Shown here in pieces: positions 52,748-60,701 of a stretch of 64,000 nucleotides of DNA. The notes under the pieces were generated by a model. That model had not been told where the DNA came from and made no database searches. It saw nothing but the letters and a program-made list of their open reading frames with translations. Origin of the DNA: CAWCBH01 sp963793785. Lineage in GTDB: Bacteria > Actinomycetota > Thermoleophilia > Solirubrobacterales > 70-9. The stretch is from the NCBI GenBank assembly GCA_963793785.1, contig CAWCBH010000003.1, forward strand, positions 1,550,001-1,614,000. Reading direction: 5' to 3'. Position 1 is the first letter of the stretch. Every line of letters starts with the position of its first letter. The translations under genes were made by a program, and so were the position numbers.

Positions 52748-53479
52748 ATGCTGGAAGCGGCGCTCTGGGGCCTGGCCGGTGCCTCCTCGCTGCTGATCGG
52801 GGCCGGACTGCGGACTGGCGCTGCCGGCGCCCGCCCGCGGCTGATCGGGCTGGTGATCGGGCTTCGGCGCCGGGGCGCTGATCAGCGCCGTCTCCTTCGA
52901 GCTGACCGAGGAAGCGCTGGAGCTCGGCGGCGCGGACGCGACTGCCGCCGGGCTTGCGCTCGGAGCGCTGGCCTACTTCGTCCGGCGATCGCCTGATCGC
53001 GCGTCGCGGCGGCGGCGAGCGGATGGCACCACCGAGCGCAGCGCAGAGGGCTCCTCGCAGGCGCTGCTGCTGGGCGCGGTCCTGGACGGAATTCCCGGAG
53101 TCGGCAGTGATCGGGATCACGCTGCTGGAAGGGCGGTGTCGGCGCTGCGATGCTGGCGGCCGTCTTCGTCTCCAACCTGCCGGAGTCGTTCGCCGCCGTC
53201 GCCGGAGCCCGATCCGATGCCGACTCGCCGCCACGCGTGCTCGCGCGCTGGGCCCTGGTCGTCGTCGCCTGCGCAGCGTCGTCGGCACTCGGCTACGTTC
53301 TTCTCGACGGCGCCTCCGGCGACCTCGTGGCGCTGATCCAGGCCTTCGCCGCCGGGGCGGTGCTGACGATGCTGGCCGACACGATGATGCCCGAGGCCTA
53401 CCGAAACGGCGGCCCGACGGTCGGGCTGGTCGTCGTCTTCGGCTTCGCGCTCGCGGCGCTGCTGTCAGCTGCCGGCTGA
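52748..53479 (+). CDS. ZIP-family metal transporter, with three apparent single-base insertions
   Basis: Integral-membrane protein of about 242 aa after correction. Removing one base near 52861 gives V-I-G-F-G-A-G-A-L-I-S-A-V-S-F-E-L. Removing one near 53097 gives L-D-G-I-P-E-S-A-V-I-G, the metal-site segment of ZIP proteins. Removing one near 53130 gives L-E-G-G-V-G-A-A-M-L-A-A-V-F-V-S-N-L-P-E-S, the second conserved metal segment. About eight transmembrane helices are expected. It probably moves Zn, Fe or another divalent ion. It overlaps phzF by 15 bases. Confidence 0.78.
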
Positions 53480-54187
53480 AGGCAGGAAGATCGGACGGTG
53501 TAGCGGCGGATGCTCGTCGAGGACCGCCCGGCCGCCGACCTCGGCGAATCCGTCGCCGAGCGGCCGCGCGTGCAGCAGCGAGCCGGCGCCCTGGCGGATC
53601 GTCAGCGGGCGGCCGAGCCGGTGGCAGAGGACGATCGCCGCCGCCCCCGTCGCCTCGTCCTCGGCGATCCCGAAGTCGTCGAAGAAGGCGCGCGAGCGAA
53701 CCGTTCCTTCCTCCTCGTCGGCCCACGCCCACAGGTAGGCAGCGGTGGCGTCCCCCGGCGGCCCGTCGAGCCCCTCGATCTCGCTTGCGGACCCGAGCTG
53801 GACGTAGGCCATCTCCGGCGCCCACTCGGGACGGGCGGCGATGAAGGTCAGCGCCCCCTCGACGCGAACTCGGACCTCGCCCGCGGGCGGGCGCAGAACC
53901 TCGGCGGCCTGGCCCTCCCGCCGCAGCAGCCAGGCGGTGCCGACGCTGGGGTGACCGGCGAACGGCATCTCCAGCCCCGGGGTGTAGATCCGGATCGCGG
54001 CGCGATCGCGGTCATCGACGAAGACGGTCTCCGAGAAGCCGAGGTCGGCGGCGACGCGCTGGCGCTCGGCCTCGGGCACCTCGGCGCCGTCGAGGAAGAC
54101 GCCGAGCGGGTTACCGTGCTCGCCTTCGTCGTCGCCGAAGACGCGGAGTACGTGAAGGGTGGCCGAGGGCGCCTCACCCAGCATCAA
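53465..54187 (-). CDS. PhzF-family isomerase-like protein
   Basis: A 240-aa protein of the diaminopimelate-epimerase fold. G-N-P-L-G-V-F, then L-G-F-S-E-T-V-F with the catalytic Glu, and P-F-A-G-H-P-S-V-G-T-A identify the PhzF family. The C-terminal half has S-R-A-F-F-D-D-F-G-I-A-E-D-E-A-T-G-A-A-A. It is shorter than typical PhzF (about 270-300 aa). Many members are of unknown function; phenazine synthesis is not implied. It begins M-M-L-G-E, 60 bases downstream of glnA. Confidence 0.87.
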   Translation of the reverse strand: MMLGEAPSATLHVLRVFGDDEGEHGNPLGVFLDGAEVPEAERQRVAADLGFSETVFVDDRDRAAIRIYTPGLEMPFAGHPSVGTAWLLRREGQAAEVLRPPAGEVRVRVEGALTFIAARPEWAPEMAYVQLGSASEIEGLDGPPGDATAAYLWAWADEEEGTVRSRAFFDDFGIAEDEATGAAAIVLCHRLGRPLTIRQGAGSLLHARPLGDGFAEVGGRAVLDEHPPLHRPIFLPSAGS

Positions 54188-54247
54188 TTGTCTGCGACTT
54201 CGCTCGGGTCGCGAGGAATCAGATCTAGACGCTCGCCCCGCTCCGAC

Positions 54248-55600
54248 TCACAGAATCGGGAGGAACTTCTCGATCTCGAACGGCGTCACCTGGACGCGGT
54301 ACTCGTCCCATTCCTGGCGCTTGATCTCGACGAAGCGGCGGAAGGTGTGCTCGCCGAGCGTGCGCAGCACCAGCTCCGACTCCGCTGCCAGCTCGATCGC
54401 CTCGCCGAGCGTCGCCGGCAGCTGCTCGATCCCCTGCTGAATCCGGTCCTCGGGAGAGAGGTGGTAGAGGTTCTGCTCCATCGGCTCCGGCAGCTCGTAG
54501 CCCTTCTCGACTCCCTCCAGGCCCGCCTGCAGCATGCCGGCGAAGCAGAGGTAGGGGTTGCAGGCCGGGTCGGGGCAGCGCAGCTCGGCTCGCGTCGCCC
54601 CCTCCTTGCCGGGGTGGTAGAGGGGCACCCGGATCAGCGCCGAGCGGTTGCGGCGCGACCAGGCGAGGTACACCGGCGCCTCGTAGCCGGGAACGAGACG
54701 CTTGTAGGAGTTGACCCATTGGGCGAACAGGGGCGCGATCTCGCGCGCGTGCTTGAGCTGGCCGGCGATGAACGCCTTGGCGACGTCGGAGAGGAAGAAC
54801 TGGTCGTCGGCGTCGTAGAAGGCGTTGCGGCCGTCCTTGGTCAGCGACTGGTGGACGTGCATCCCGGAGCCGTTCTCGCCGAACAGCGGCTTCGGCATGA
54901 AGGTCGCGTGCCAGCCGTACTTCATCGCGTACTCCTTGACGACGATCCGGTAGGTCATGCAGTCGTCGGCCATCGCCAGCGCGTCCTTGTAGCGCATGTC
55001 GACCTCGTGCTGGGAGGGCCCCACCTCGTGGTGGGTGTACTCGACGTGGATGCCCAACTTCTCCAGGGCCAGCACCGTCTCTCGCCGCACGTCGGAGCCG
55101 GCGTCGAGCGTCGTCAGGTCGAAGTAGCCGCCCTCGTCGAGGACCTCCGGGGTCCCGTCGGCCGGATTGGCGGAGCGAAAGTAGAAGTACTCCAGCTCGG
55201 GCCCGATGTTGTAGGCGTCAAAGCCGAGCTCGGACGCCCGCTCGACTGCGCGACGCAGAATCCAGCGGGGGTCTCCCTCATAGGGCTCCCCGCCCGGCAC
55301 CTGGACGTCGCAGAACATCCTCGCGACGGTGTTCTCCTGGTCCGGGCGCCAGGGGATCAGCGCAAAGGTCTTCGGGTCGGGCATCGCGATCATGTCCGAC
55401 TCCTCGATCGGGTTGAAGCCGGTGATCGAGGAGCCGTCGAAGCCCATCCCGCCCTCGAAGGCGTCCTCCAGCTCGGAGGCGTTGATCGAGAAGCTCTTCA
55501 GCTGCCCGAGGACGTCGGTGAACCAAAGGCGCACGAAGCGCACGTCGCGCTCCTCGACCATCTCGAAGACGTCGCTGGCGCTGCTCGGCTGATCTGCCAT
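54248..55600 (-). CDS. glnA: Glutamine synthetase, type I
   Basis: ATP-dependent synthesis of glutamine from glutamate and ammonia; 450 aa. Visible blocks are G-F-D-G-S-S-I-T-G-F (N-terminal domain), G-P-E-L-E-Y-F (metal site), E-V-G-P-S-Q-H-E-V, F-M-P-K-P-L-F-G-E-N-G-S-G-M-H-V-H and the R-N-R-S-A-L-I-R-V-P region. N-L-Y-H-L-S-P-E-D stands at the adenylylation loop, but the length and loops are nearer the GSI-alpha type, so adenylylation is doubtful. The ATG at 55600 has a GAGGAGCC Shine-Dalgarno and a TTATGT hexamer about 30 bases up, so it has a leader. Confidence 0.94.
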   Translation of the reverse strand: MADQPSSASDVFEMVEERDVRFVRLWFTDVLGQLKSFSINASELEDAFEGGMGFDGSSITGFNPIEESDMIAMPDPKTFALIPWRPDQENTVARMFCDVQVPGGEPYEGDPRWILRRAVERASELGFDAYNIGPELEYFYFRSANPADGTPEVLDEGGYFDLTTLDAGSDVRRETVLALEKLGIHVEYTHHEVGPSQHEVDMRYKDALAMADDCMTYRIVVKEYAMKYGWHATFMPKPLFGENGSGMHVHQSLTKDGRNAFYDADDQFFLSDVAKAFIAGQLKHAREIAPLFAQWVNSYKRLVPGYEAPVYLAWSRRNRSALIRVPLYHPGKEGATRAELRCPDPACNPYLCFAGMLQAGLEGVEKGYELPEPMEQNLYHLSPEDRIQQGIEQLPATLGEAIELAAESELVLRTLGEHTFRRFVEIKRQEWDEYRVQVTPFEIEKFLPIL

Positions 55601-55735
55601 CTGTCGGCTCCTCGATCGCTGGCGGTGCCCAAACATAAGCCAACTTCCGTTGAACCGTCGAGGCCCCCGCATACGTATCTGAGTCAGATGTGAGTGGCCG
55701 GTTCGCCCTTGCCAGGCGCGCCGCCAGGGGCTATA

Positions 55736-55752
55736 ACTTACTTGCCGTAAGT
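55736..55752. promoter_or_regulatory. Palindromic operator-like site
   Basis: ACTTAC-TTGCC-GTAAGT is a perfect 6+6 inverted repeat in an AT-rich patch, about 55 bases before the AhpD-like gene and 135 bases before glnA. The form is that of TetR-type operators. No regulator gene lies near. Confidence 0.55.
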
Positions 55753-55804
55753 AATAGGCTCAAAGTAAAGTAGAGGTCGCCAAGGTTCTTGTAAGCCCGA
55801 TTCG

Positions 55805-56401
55805 GTGACCTTCGAGCCGGAAACGAGATCACCAGTGACCGTGAAGACAGACGTCAGCAGGTTTCAGATCCACGACGAGTTGACGGCGCCCGACGAGAGC
55901 GCGCCGATCCTGAAGAGCATCCAGGCCGCCGGTGGTGCGGTCAGCAAGTTCGTCGGGGTCCTGGCCGGATCGCCGGCGCTGCTGCGCGCCTACACGCGGA
56001 TGCGCTCGGAGCTGAGGAGCGGCGACCTGGACCAGGGCACCCGGGAGCGGATTGCGCTCGCGGTGGCCGAGCGCCGCGGCGACACCTACAGCATCGTTCA
56101 GCATGCAAAGTCGGCCCGTCGGGCGGGCCTCGGGCTCGACGAGGTCTCCCGCGCCCGCAGCTTCACCTCCAACGATCCCAAGGAGGCCGCGCTGCTGGAG
56201 TACCTGGCCGCGGCGCTGAATGCCGAGGGGCATCCGCCACTGCACCTGCACGAGGAGGCGCGAGAAGCCGGCTGGTCCGACGAGGAGATTCTCGAGGCGG
56301 TCGGGCACCTGGCGCTGAACGAGTTCCAGAGCCTGATCGCGGGCGCCGCCGCGCTGCCGAAGGACCAGGCGACGCCTCGGGTTCTGCCCTCGGCGGCCTA
56401 G
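55805..56401 (+). CDS. Carboxymuconolactone decarboxylase/AhpD-like protein lacking the redox cysteines
   Basis: A 198-aa helical protein of the AhpD/CMD fold. The signature helix reads R-E-R-I-A-L-A-V-A-E-R-R-G-D-T-Y-S-I-V-Q-H-A. Peroxidase-active members have C-x2/3-C-x2-H there; here both cysteines are absent and only the His is kept. The alkylhydroperoxidase reaction is thus unlikely. The GTG at 55805 is used; GTG 55835 is also possible. It lies behind an AT-rich patch with a palindrome (55736-55752). Confidence 0.84.
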   Translation: MTFEPETRSPVTVKTDVSRFQIHDELTAPDESAPILKSIQAAGGAVSKFVGVLAGSPALLRAYTRMRSELRSGDLDQGTRERIALAVAERRGDTYSIVQHAKSARRAGLGLDEVSRARSFTSNDPKEAALLEYLAAALNAEGHPPLHLHEEAREAGWSDEEILEAVGHLALNEFQSLIAGAAALPKDQATPRVLPSAA

Positions 56402-56422
56402 GCCTCGGTCAAACCGCCCCGG

Positions 56423-57148
56423 CTAGCGACCCTGGACCAGCGTCGCGGTATAGAGCAGCCGCGCCGTGTTGTAGCGGCATCCGTAGGTGCGCCGCGAGCC
56501 GACGACCTGCTGCGGGCGGCCGCGGCGGAGGTCGTTTGCATTCACGCAGGCGCCGGGAGTGCGGCTCGCCCGCCAGGCCTCCGCCTGGGAGAGGTTGAAG
56601 GCGAAGGCCGGTGCCCAGGTAGGGATCGACAGGGCGACGATGTTGCCGCGCCGCACCGCGAGCGGCTTTCCGAGCCTGAACCGGACCGTCGATCCCAGGT
56701 AGGGCGAGAGGACCCGGACGGCGCTCTGGCGCCGCAGGCGGTAGCGCGGCGGGCTCGACCCCGGAACGCGCTTGAGGATCGCCAGGTGGGCCTTCGGCGG
56801 CCGGCCGAAGAAGCCGTTGAAGAATGAGCGCTGGCGGTCGGTCGGCTCGGAGAGGGTCAGCGTCCAGGCGGTGATGCGGCCGTTACGGGGGACGCGGAAC
56901 GGAAGCCCGCCCTCCTGGTTTCGGATCTGGAAGCCGGTCACCCTGCCGATCGCTCGACACGGGTTCTCCGGGCAGGACGCATCGGGGGCGACGGGCGTGC
57001 GGCCGAGGATGATCGTCGTCGAAGAGCCGGCGCCGGGCGCCTCGCCTGCGAGGGTCGTCATCAAGACCAGCCCGGCGGTCGCGAGCGCAAACGCCGCCAG
57101 CGCCCCCGCTCGCCGTGCCGGCCGTGCCCGTTCCCTGGACTTGGACAT
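56423..57148 (-). CDS. Hypothetical exported protein, 241 aa
   Basis: Signal-like N-terminus (R-A-G-A-L-A-A-F-A-L-A-T-A-G-L-V-L-M) and a beta-rich mature part with four cysteines, including P-D-A-S-C-P-E-N-P-C and G-C-R-Y-N-T-A-R. W-T-L-T-L-S-E-P-T-D-R-Q and S-P-Y-L-G-S-T-V-R-F-R-L are typical of a small group of actinobacterial exported proteins of unknown role. ATG 57148 is preferred over 57169. It follows rlpA on the same strand. Confidence 0.68.
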   Translation of the reverse strand: MSKSRERARPARRAGALAAFALATAGLVLMTTLAGEAPGAGSSTTIILGRTPVAPDASCPENPCRAIGRVTGFQIRNQEGGLPFRVPRNGRITAWTLTLSEPTDRQRSFFNGFFGRPPKAHLAILKRVPGSSPPRYRLRRQSAVRVLSPYLGSTVRFRLGKPLAVRRGNIVALSIPTWAPAFAFNLSQAEAWRASRTPGACVNANDLRRGRPQQVVGSRRTYGCRYNTARLLYTATLVQGR

Positions 57149-57189
57149 CCGAAAGCTCCTCTCTAACACGATCCCGCCGTCCCGGCAGC

Positions 57190-57888
57190 CTAGCGGGCGA
57201 TCGCGTAACGGATCTGGTCCGAGTAGTCGAAGCCCAGCGCCTCGCGGGCGCCGTTGGTGAGGTCGAAGTCGTAGCCGGCCCTGTAAGGCCCGCGGTCGAT
57301 CACCGGGGCGACGACGTGGCGCCCGTGGTAGGCGAAGGTGACCATGGTCCCGCAGGGAAGCGTGCGGTGGGCGACGCCGACCGTTCCCTGACGCAGAACC
57401 CGTCCGCAGGCGGTGCGATTGCCGTAGAAGCCCGGCCCGTACCAGGTGGCGCCGGCGCGCTTCATCGACAGCGTCAAGGTCTTGGCCGTGGTCCGGTTGA
57501 CGATGCCGGTCGGCGGCAGGTCCCAGCGTCGCTGGAACTCGCGTACCGCGGTCGAAGTCGCGCCCTCGAAGAGGTCGGTGACGGAGGTCGCGCGCCCATA
57601 GCCCTTCGAGGTGACGATCCCGTTCATCACCCTGACGTCGGCTCCCTCCATGCCGACCCGCAGGACCCGGGAGCCGAAGGTGATCTCGCTCGATCCGGGG
57701 GCGCCGCCGGATCCGCTCCGCGAGACACCCCCGCCGGAGGCGTCTGCGGTGGCGGCGGCAAGCCCCATCAGCGACACGGCGAGGACCAGCGCCCAGAACG
57801 CCAGCCGGTCGGGGCGTTCGCCGCTGCTGGCTTCAGCGCGCTGCCTCAATGTCAGTTCCCGCCGCAGGCGGGGCGAACCTTGCTCCAT
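57190..57888 (-). CDS. RlpA-like protein with peptidoglycan-binding domain
   Basis: A 232-aa exported cell-wall protein. A transmembrane signal (F-W-A-L-V-L-A-V-S-L-M-G-L) is followed by a PG_binding_1 domain (about 80-130: T-A-V-R-E-F-Q-R-R-W-D-L-P-P-T-G) and a C-terminal double-psi beta-barrel (W-Y-G-P-G-F-Y-G-N, V-A-H-R-T-L-P-C-G-T, V-I-D-R-G-P-Y, F-D-L-T). It probably acts on or binds peptidoglycan. A Shine-Dalgarno lies just before the ATG, and the leader upstream is a c-di-AMP riboswitch, which is usual for cell-wall hydrolases in actinobacteria. Confidence 0.88.
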   Translation of the reverse strand: MEQGSPRLRRELTLRQRAEASSGERPDRLAFWALVLAVSLMGLAAATADASGGGVSRSGSGGAPGSSEITFGSRVLRVGMEGADVRVMNGIVTSKGYGRATSVTDLFEGATSTAVREFQRRWDLPPTGIVNRTTAKTLTLSMKRAGATWYGPGFYGNRTACGRVLRQGTVGVAHRTLPCGTMVTFAYHGRHVVAPVIDRGPYRAGYDFDLTNGAREALGFDYSDQIRYAIAR

Positions 57889-57899
57889 CGCTATCTCCT

Positions 57900-58022
57900 G
57901 GCGCTTACGGGGTTAGCTGACGGGCTCGCGCTGAAATTGCGCTACGCGGCAGAAGCCGGCGATTCGCCCCAACTATCGGGTCCCCCGATCTCCACCATGG
58001 GGGTGGAGACTCAGCGGAAGCG
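57900..58022 (-). ncRNA. c-di-AMP riboswitch (ydaO/yuaA type)
   Basis: On the minus strand the leader reads C-G-C-T-G-A-G-T-C-T, then a hairpin, GGGGACCC, TGGGGCGAATC and CCCGTCAGCTAACCCCGTAA (57924-57905). These blocks in this order are the conserved core of the ydaO riboswitch as I know it. It ends 12 bases before the rlpA-like ATG. In known cases c-di-AMP switches expression off. A hairpin GGCATCC/GGATGCC (58024-58049) marks its upstream border. Confidence 0.85.
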
Positions 58023-58115
58023 CGGCATCCTAACAGGGCCTCGGATGCCCCGGAAAGCTTTCGCGCCTTGGCCCGCATCTCCTCCAAGCGCGATGCCCCG
58101 GCCGTGCTGCGGACT

Positions 58116-58145
58116 GGAAACGGCCCCCTCGCGGAGGCCGTTTCC
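58116..58145. terminator. Hairpin at the 3' end of rnpB
   Basis: GGAAACGGCC (58116-58125) and GGCCGTTTCC (58136-58145) form a perfect 10-bp stem with a ten-base loop, four bases after the last P1 base of rnpB on the minus strand. There is no U-run. It probably ends or processes the RNA. Confidence 0.6.
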
Positions 58146-58148
58146 GTA

Positions 58149-58503
58149 GCGGGCCTGTAAGCCGGATCCTGTCGAGAGCGACCATCTATCTCTCCGAGTG
58201 ACCCCGGAGGGGCTTTCGCCCTGCGGCCTACCTGGACCTCGCCGGGTCGGGTCGACGGTCCTGCTTGGCCTTGCACCGGGCGGGGTTTGCCTGGCCGCCG
58301 CGTCACCGCGACGCCGGTGCGCTCTTACCGCACCCTTTCACCTTTGCCTGTGCGCGGCTCACGTGTGGCCGCGCCATCGGCCGTGTATTTCTGTGGCACT
58401 TTCCCGCGGGTTTCCCCGGGTGGGTGTTACCCACCGCCCAGACCCTGTGGTGTCCGGACTTTCCTCGAGGGGTTTTCTCTCCCCCCGCGATCGCTCGGCC
58501 CGC
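58149..58503 (-). ncRNA. rnpB: RNase P RNA, class A
   Basis: Catalytic RNA that matures tRNA 5' ends. The universal segment GAGGAAAGTCCGGACACC lies on the minus strand at 58466-58449. The ends GCGGGCC (58503-58497) and GGCCCGC (58155-58149) pair perfectly as helix P1. The block ACAGGATCCGGCTTAC near the 3' end and CGGTAAGAGCGCACCGG-like sequence near 58330 are also conserved. About 355 nt is normal for a high-GC actinobacterium. Several open frames overlap it, all shadows. Its ends are judged from P1 and may be off by a few bases. Confidence 0.95.
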
Positions 58504-58649
58504 AAGCCAAATGGTAGAGATGAACCGCTCCGGTGCAAGAAGGCCGTGCAGCGGGCAGGAATTGCCCGTGGGCAGGCGGCAGTGCCCGATCTCGGCCGCG
58601 TGGTCGACCTCCGAGCCCTAGAGGAGCCTTGATGTCACCCACGTCGCGG

Positions 58650-58744
58650 ACGCTGCTGCAGGGTCACATTCGATGCGGGTCCCAGCCCGGCGTACCCAGC
58701 TCACGCAACCTGGCGTTTCCGCGTACCCGGCTTTGCAGCAGCGT
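58650..58744. other. Structured element of unknown type between lexA operon and rnpB
   Basis: ACGCTGCTGCA (58650-58660) and TGCAGCAGCGT (58734-58744) are perfect inverted repeats enclosing 73 bases. Inside, on the minus strand, GCCGGGTACGC and GCTGGGTACGCC form two imperfect direct copies, with GGAAAC between. No protein frame fits. It could be a small RNA or a 3'-UTR structure. I could not match it to a known riboswitch. Confidence 0.5.
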
Positions 58745-58751
58745 GTCGGGC

Positions 58752-58970
58752 TCAGCTGAGGTCGGAGCCGCAGCTCTCGCAGCCGCCGGCCATCCGCATG
58801 CGCCCGCGGCAGACGGGGCATTCGGCCGAGTCGCCAGCCAACAGGTCCTCCCAGGCGCCGAGGACCAGGTCCTCGAGCGTCGACCCGGATGGCTGAAACA
58901 GCCTCAAGCCGAATGCCTCGTCCGCAGGTGGCTGCTTGACGGGTGTCTTCGCCGGTGCAGCCAAGCTCAT
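58752..58970 (-). CDS. Zinc-ribbon protein, 72 aa, coupled to lexA
   Basis: Small protein with an unstructured front (P-A-K-T-P-V-K-Q-P-P) and a C-terminal zinc ribbon: Cys51-x2-Cys54 (C-P-V-C) and Cys64-x2-Cys67 (C-E-S-C-G). Its ATG overlaps the lexA stop (ATGA), so it is made from the same SOS-controlled mRNA. A role in the damage response is possible. I know no named family. Confidence 0.7.
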   Translation of the reverse strand: MSLAAPAKTPVKQPPADEAFGLRLFQPSGSTLEDLVLGAWEDLLAGDSAECPVCRGRMRMAGGCESCGSDLS

Positions 58971-59569
58971 ACCTTTCGGAACACCCCCACGACCCGCCCC
59001 AGCACCTTCGCCTCGGTGGTGCGGATCGGCTGCATGGCCGCGTTCTCGGGCTGCAACCGGACGTGGTCCTCCTCGCGGAAGATCCGCTTCACGGTCGCGT
59101 CCTCGCCGACGAGGGCGACGACGATCTCGCCGTCGTCGGCGTCATCGGACGGCCGGACGACCACGTAGTCGTCCTCGAGGATCCCCGCCTCGCGCATGCT
59201 CTCGCCGCGGATACGGAGGACATAGTCGCCTTCCTCGCCGCCGATCACATTGGGAATCTCGAGGTACTCCTCGATGTTCTCCTCCGCCAGGACCGGCTCG
59301 CCGGCTGCGACCTGTCCGACGAGCGGCAGCCCGTCGGGGCGGATCACCTTCTTCGCGCGGTCGAGCAGAACCTCTATTGCGCGCGGCTTGGAGGGATCGC
59401 GGCGCAGCAGGCCGGCCTTCTCGAGGTTGGCGAGATGCGCGTGGACCGTCGACGAGGAATGCAGCCCAACCGCCTTGCCGATCTCGCGCACGGTGGGCGG
59501 ATAGCCGGTCTTCGCCGCGTAGCGGCGGATGAAATCGAAGATCTCCTTCTGCCTCTTGGTCAGGTCCAC
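58967..59569 (-). CDS. lexA: LexA repressor
   Basis: SOS repressor and self-cleaving protease of 200 aa. The N-terminal winged helix (T-K-R-Q-K-E-I-F-D-F-I, P-P-T-V-R-E-I-G-K-A-V-G-L-H-S-S-S-T-V) binds the SOS box. The cleavage bond is Ala89-Gly90 (Q-V-A-A-G-E-P), with Ser124 (G-E-S-M) and Lys161 (A-T-V-K-R-I-F) as catalytic dyad. The GTG start at 59569 has GGGAGC upstream. A perfect box 38 bases upstream indicates autoregulation. Confidence 0.97.
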   Translation of the reverse strand: MDLTKRQKEIFDFIRRYAAKTGYPPTVREIGKAVGLHSSSTVHAHLANLEKAGLLRRDPSKPRAIEVLLDRAKKVIRPDGLPLVGQVAAGEPVLAEENIEEYLEIPNVIGGEEGDYVLRIRGESMREAGILEDDYVVVRPSDDADDGEIVVALVGEDATVKRIFREEDHVRLQPENAAMQPIRTTEAKVLGRVVGVFRKV

Positions 59570-59606
59570 GGTTGCTCCCTCAGTTGCTGCCGGTTATCGA
59601 TCTGCT

Positions 59607-59620
59607 CGAACACATGTTCG
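59607..59620. promoter_or_regulatory. SOS box (LexA operator)
   Basis: CGAACACATGTTCG matches the Gram-positive/actinobacterial consensus CGAACRNRYGTTCG at every position. It lies 38 bases before the lexA start, so LexA would repress its own operon. Confidence 0.93.
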
Positions 59621-59647
59621 TAACAGTAGCGGCCCCTGCGGACGCCG

Positions 59648-60694
59648 TCAAGAATGCCGGGAGGGCTTTCGCAGCTCCATCGCCATGCTCGCCGTTCTGC
59701 CGCGCACGGTTCGCATCACGATGTCGGTCGCGGTGAAGATCGACAGCAGGATGAAGCTCTGCAGCGAGCGGTGAAAGATCGAGACGGTCGGGAAGAGGCG
59801 GTCCGGCCAGCGCCGCTTCGGGAATCGGTCACTCAGCCACGAGTGACAGCTCCAGACCCAGAAGATCGGGTTCGGCTGGTACTCGACCCGCTCCACCGCC
59901 AGGCCGAGCGACTCGCCCAGGCGCCCCAGCGTCTGCGGGTCATAGAGGGTCCAATGCCGGGGAAAGTGGTTACCACCCCAATGGCCCTTGAACCGCCGGG
60001 CGTCGGGTGAGTCCCAGTTCGGGGTGTAGACGACGAAGACGCCGCCCGGGGCGAGCAGCTCTGCGGCCCGCTGCGCGAACCGCTTCGGATCGTCGACGTG
60101 CTCGATCACGTGCGAGGCCAGGATCAGGTCGAAGCTTCCCGGCTCCAGCTCGGTATCGACCTCGAAACGGCCGGCGACGACCCGGTGCCCGCGGCGCCTC
60201 GCCTCCCCCGCCGAGTCCTCGTCCATCTCGATGCCGTGGGTCTCGAGGCGCTCGCCGGCCTTGCTCGCCTTGTACCAGTCGAGCAGGCGCCCGTCGGCGC
60301 AACCGACGTCGAGCACCCGGATCGTCCCCTCCCCCTTGCCGAGCCGCTCGATCAGCTTCATCAGCCGGCCCTGGTACATCCTCGTCTTGATCCGGTTCAG
60401 GACCCCCGGCTTGTCGGCGCCCTCGGAGAGCAGGTTGTAGGCGTAGTACTGGGGCGGGTAGATCCGCGGCAGCTCGCTGACGTCGGGGCGGGGGTTGAGC
60501 CTGATCACCCCGCAGCTCGCGCAGCGCACGAAGTGGAACTCGGCGTCGGTGGTGTTGTCGTACTCATGCTCGCGCCCGGACCAGAGCGGCTCGCTTTCCC
60601 CCGCGCCGCAATGGACACATGGCTCGTCGACCGTCTTGATCGGACGCGTGGCGGGCTCTGCCGCCGCCGGGGGGCTGGTCGCCTCGGCGGCCAC
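59648..60694 (-). CDS. Class I SAM-dependent methyltransferase with N-terminal zinc ribbon
   Basis: A 348-aa protein. C-V-H-C-G and C-A-S-C-G (about 26-59) form a zinc ribbon. V-L-D-V-G-C-A-D-G-R-L-L is SAM motif I, G-I-E-M-D motif II and L-A-P-G-G-V-F-V-V-Y-T-P-N motif IV. The C-terminal I-F-W-V-W-S-C-H-S-W-L and hydrophobic stretches may contact the membrane. The zinc ribbon and methyltransferase arrangement is common in surface-polysaccharide or secondary-metabolite loci. Target unknown. It lies seven bases downstream of the desaturase. Confidence 0.87.
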   Translation of the reverse strand: MAAEATSPPAAAEPATRPIKTVDEPCVHCGAGESEPLWSGREHEYDNTTDAEFHFVRCASCGVIRLNPRPDVSELPRIYPPQYYAYNLLSEGADKPGVLNRIKTRMYQGRLMKLIERLGKGEGTIRVLDVGCADGRLLDWYKASKAGERLETHGIEMDEDSAGEARRRGHRVVAGRFEVDTELEPGSFDLILASHVIEHVDDPKRFAQRAAELLAPGGVFVVYTPNWDSPDARRFKGHWGGNHFPRHWTLYDPQTLGRLGESLGLAVERVEYQPNPIFWVWSCHSWLSDRFPKRRWPDRLFPTVSIFHRSLQSFILLSIFTATDIVMRTVRGRTASMAMELRKPSRHS

Positions 60695-60701
60695 TACTCG
60701 G

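Noticed and set aside
51528..53825. 765-aa minus-strand open frame across the M14, SnoaL and ZIP genes
   Set aside because: Arg/Pro/Ser-rich with no domain. The plus strand has recognised genes throughout.
58198..58642. Open frames over the RNase P RNA
   Set aside because: They coincide with conserved rnpB sequence and helix P1. The RNA explains the conservation.
58650..58744. c-di-GMP riboswitch or SRP RNA at the structured element
   Set aside because: GCAAAGCC on the minus strand recalls c-di-GMP-I, but the first hairpin and tetraloop receptor are absent. The SRP motif GGAAGCAGCC is also missing.
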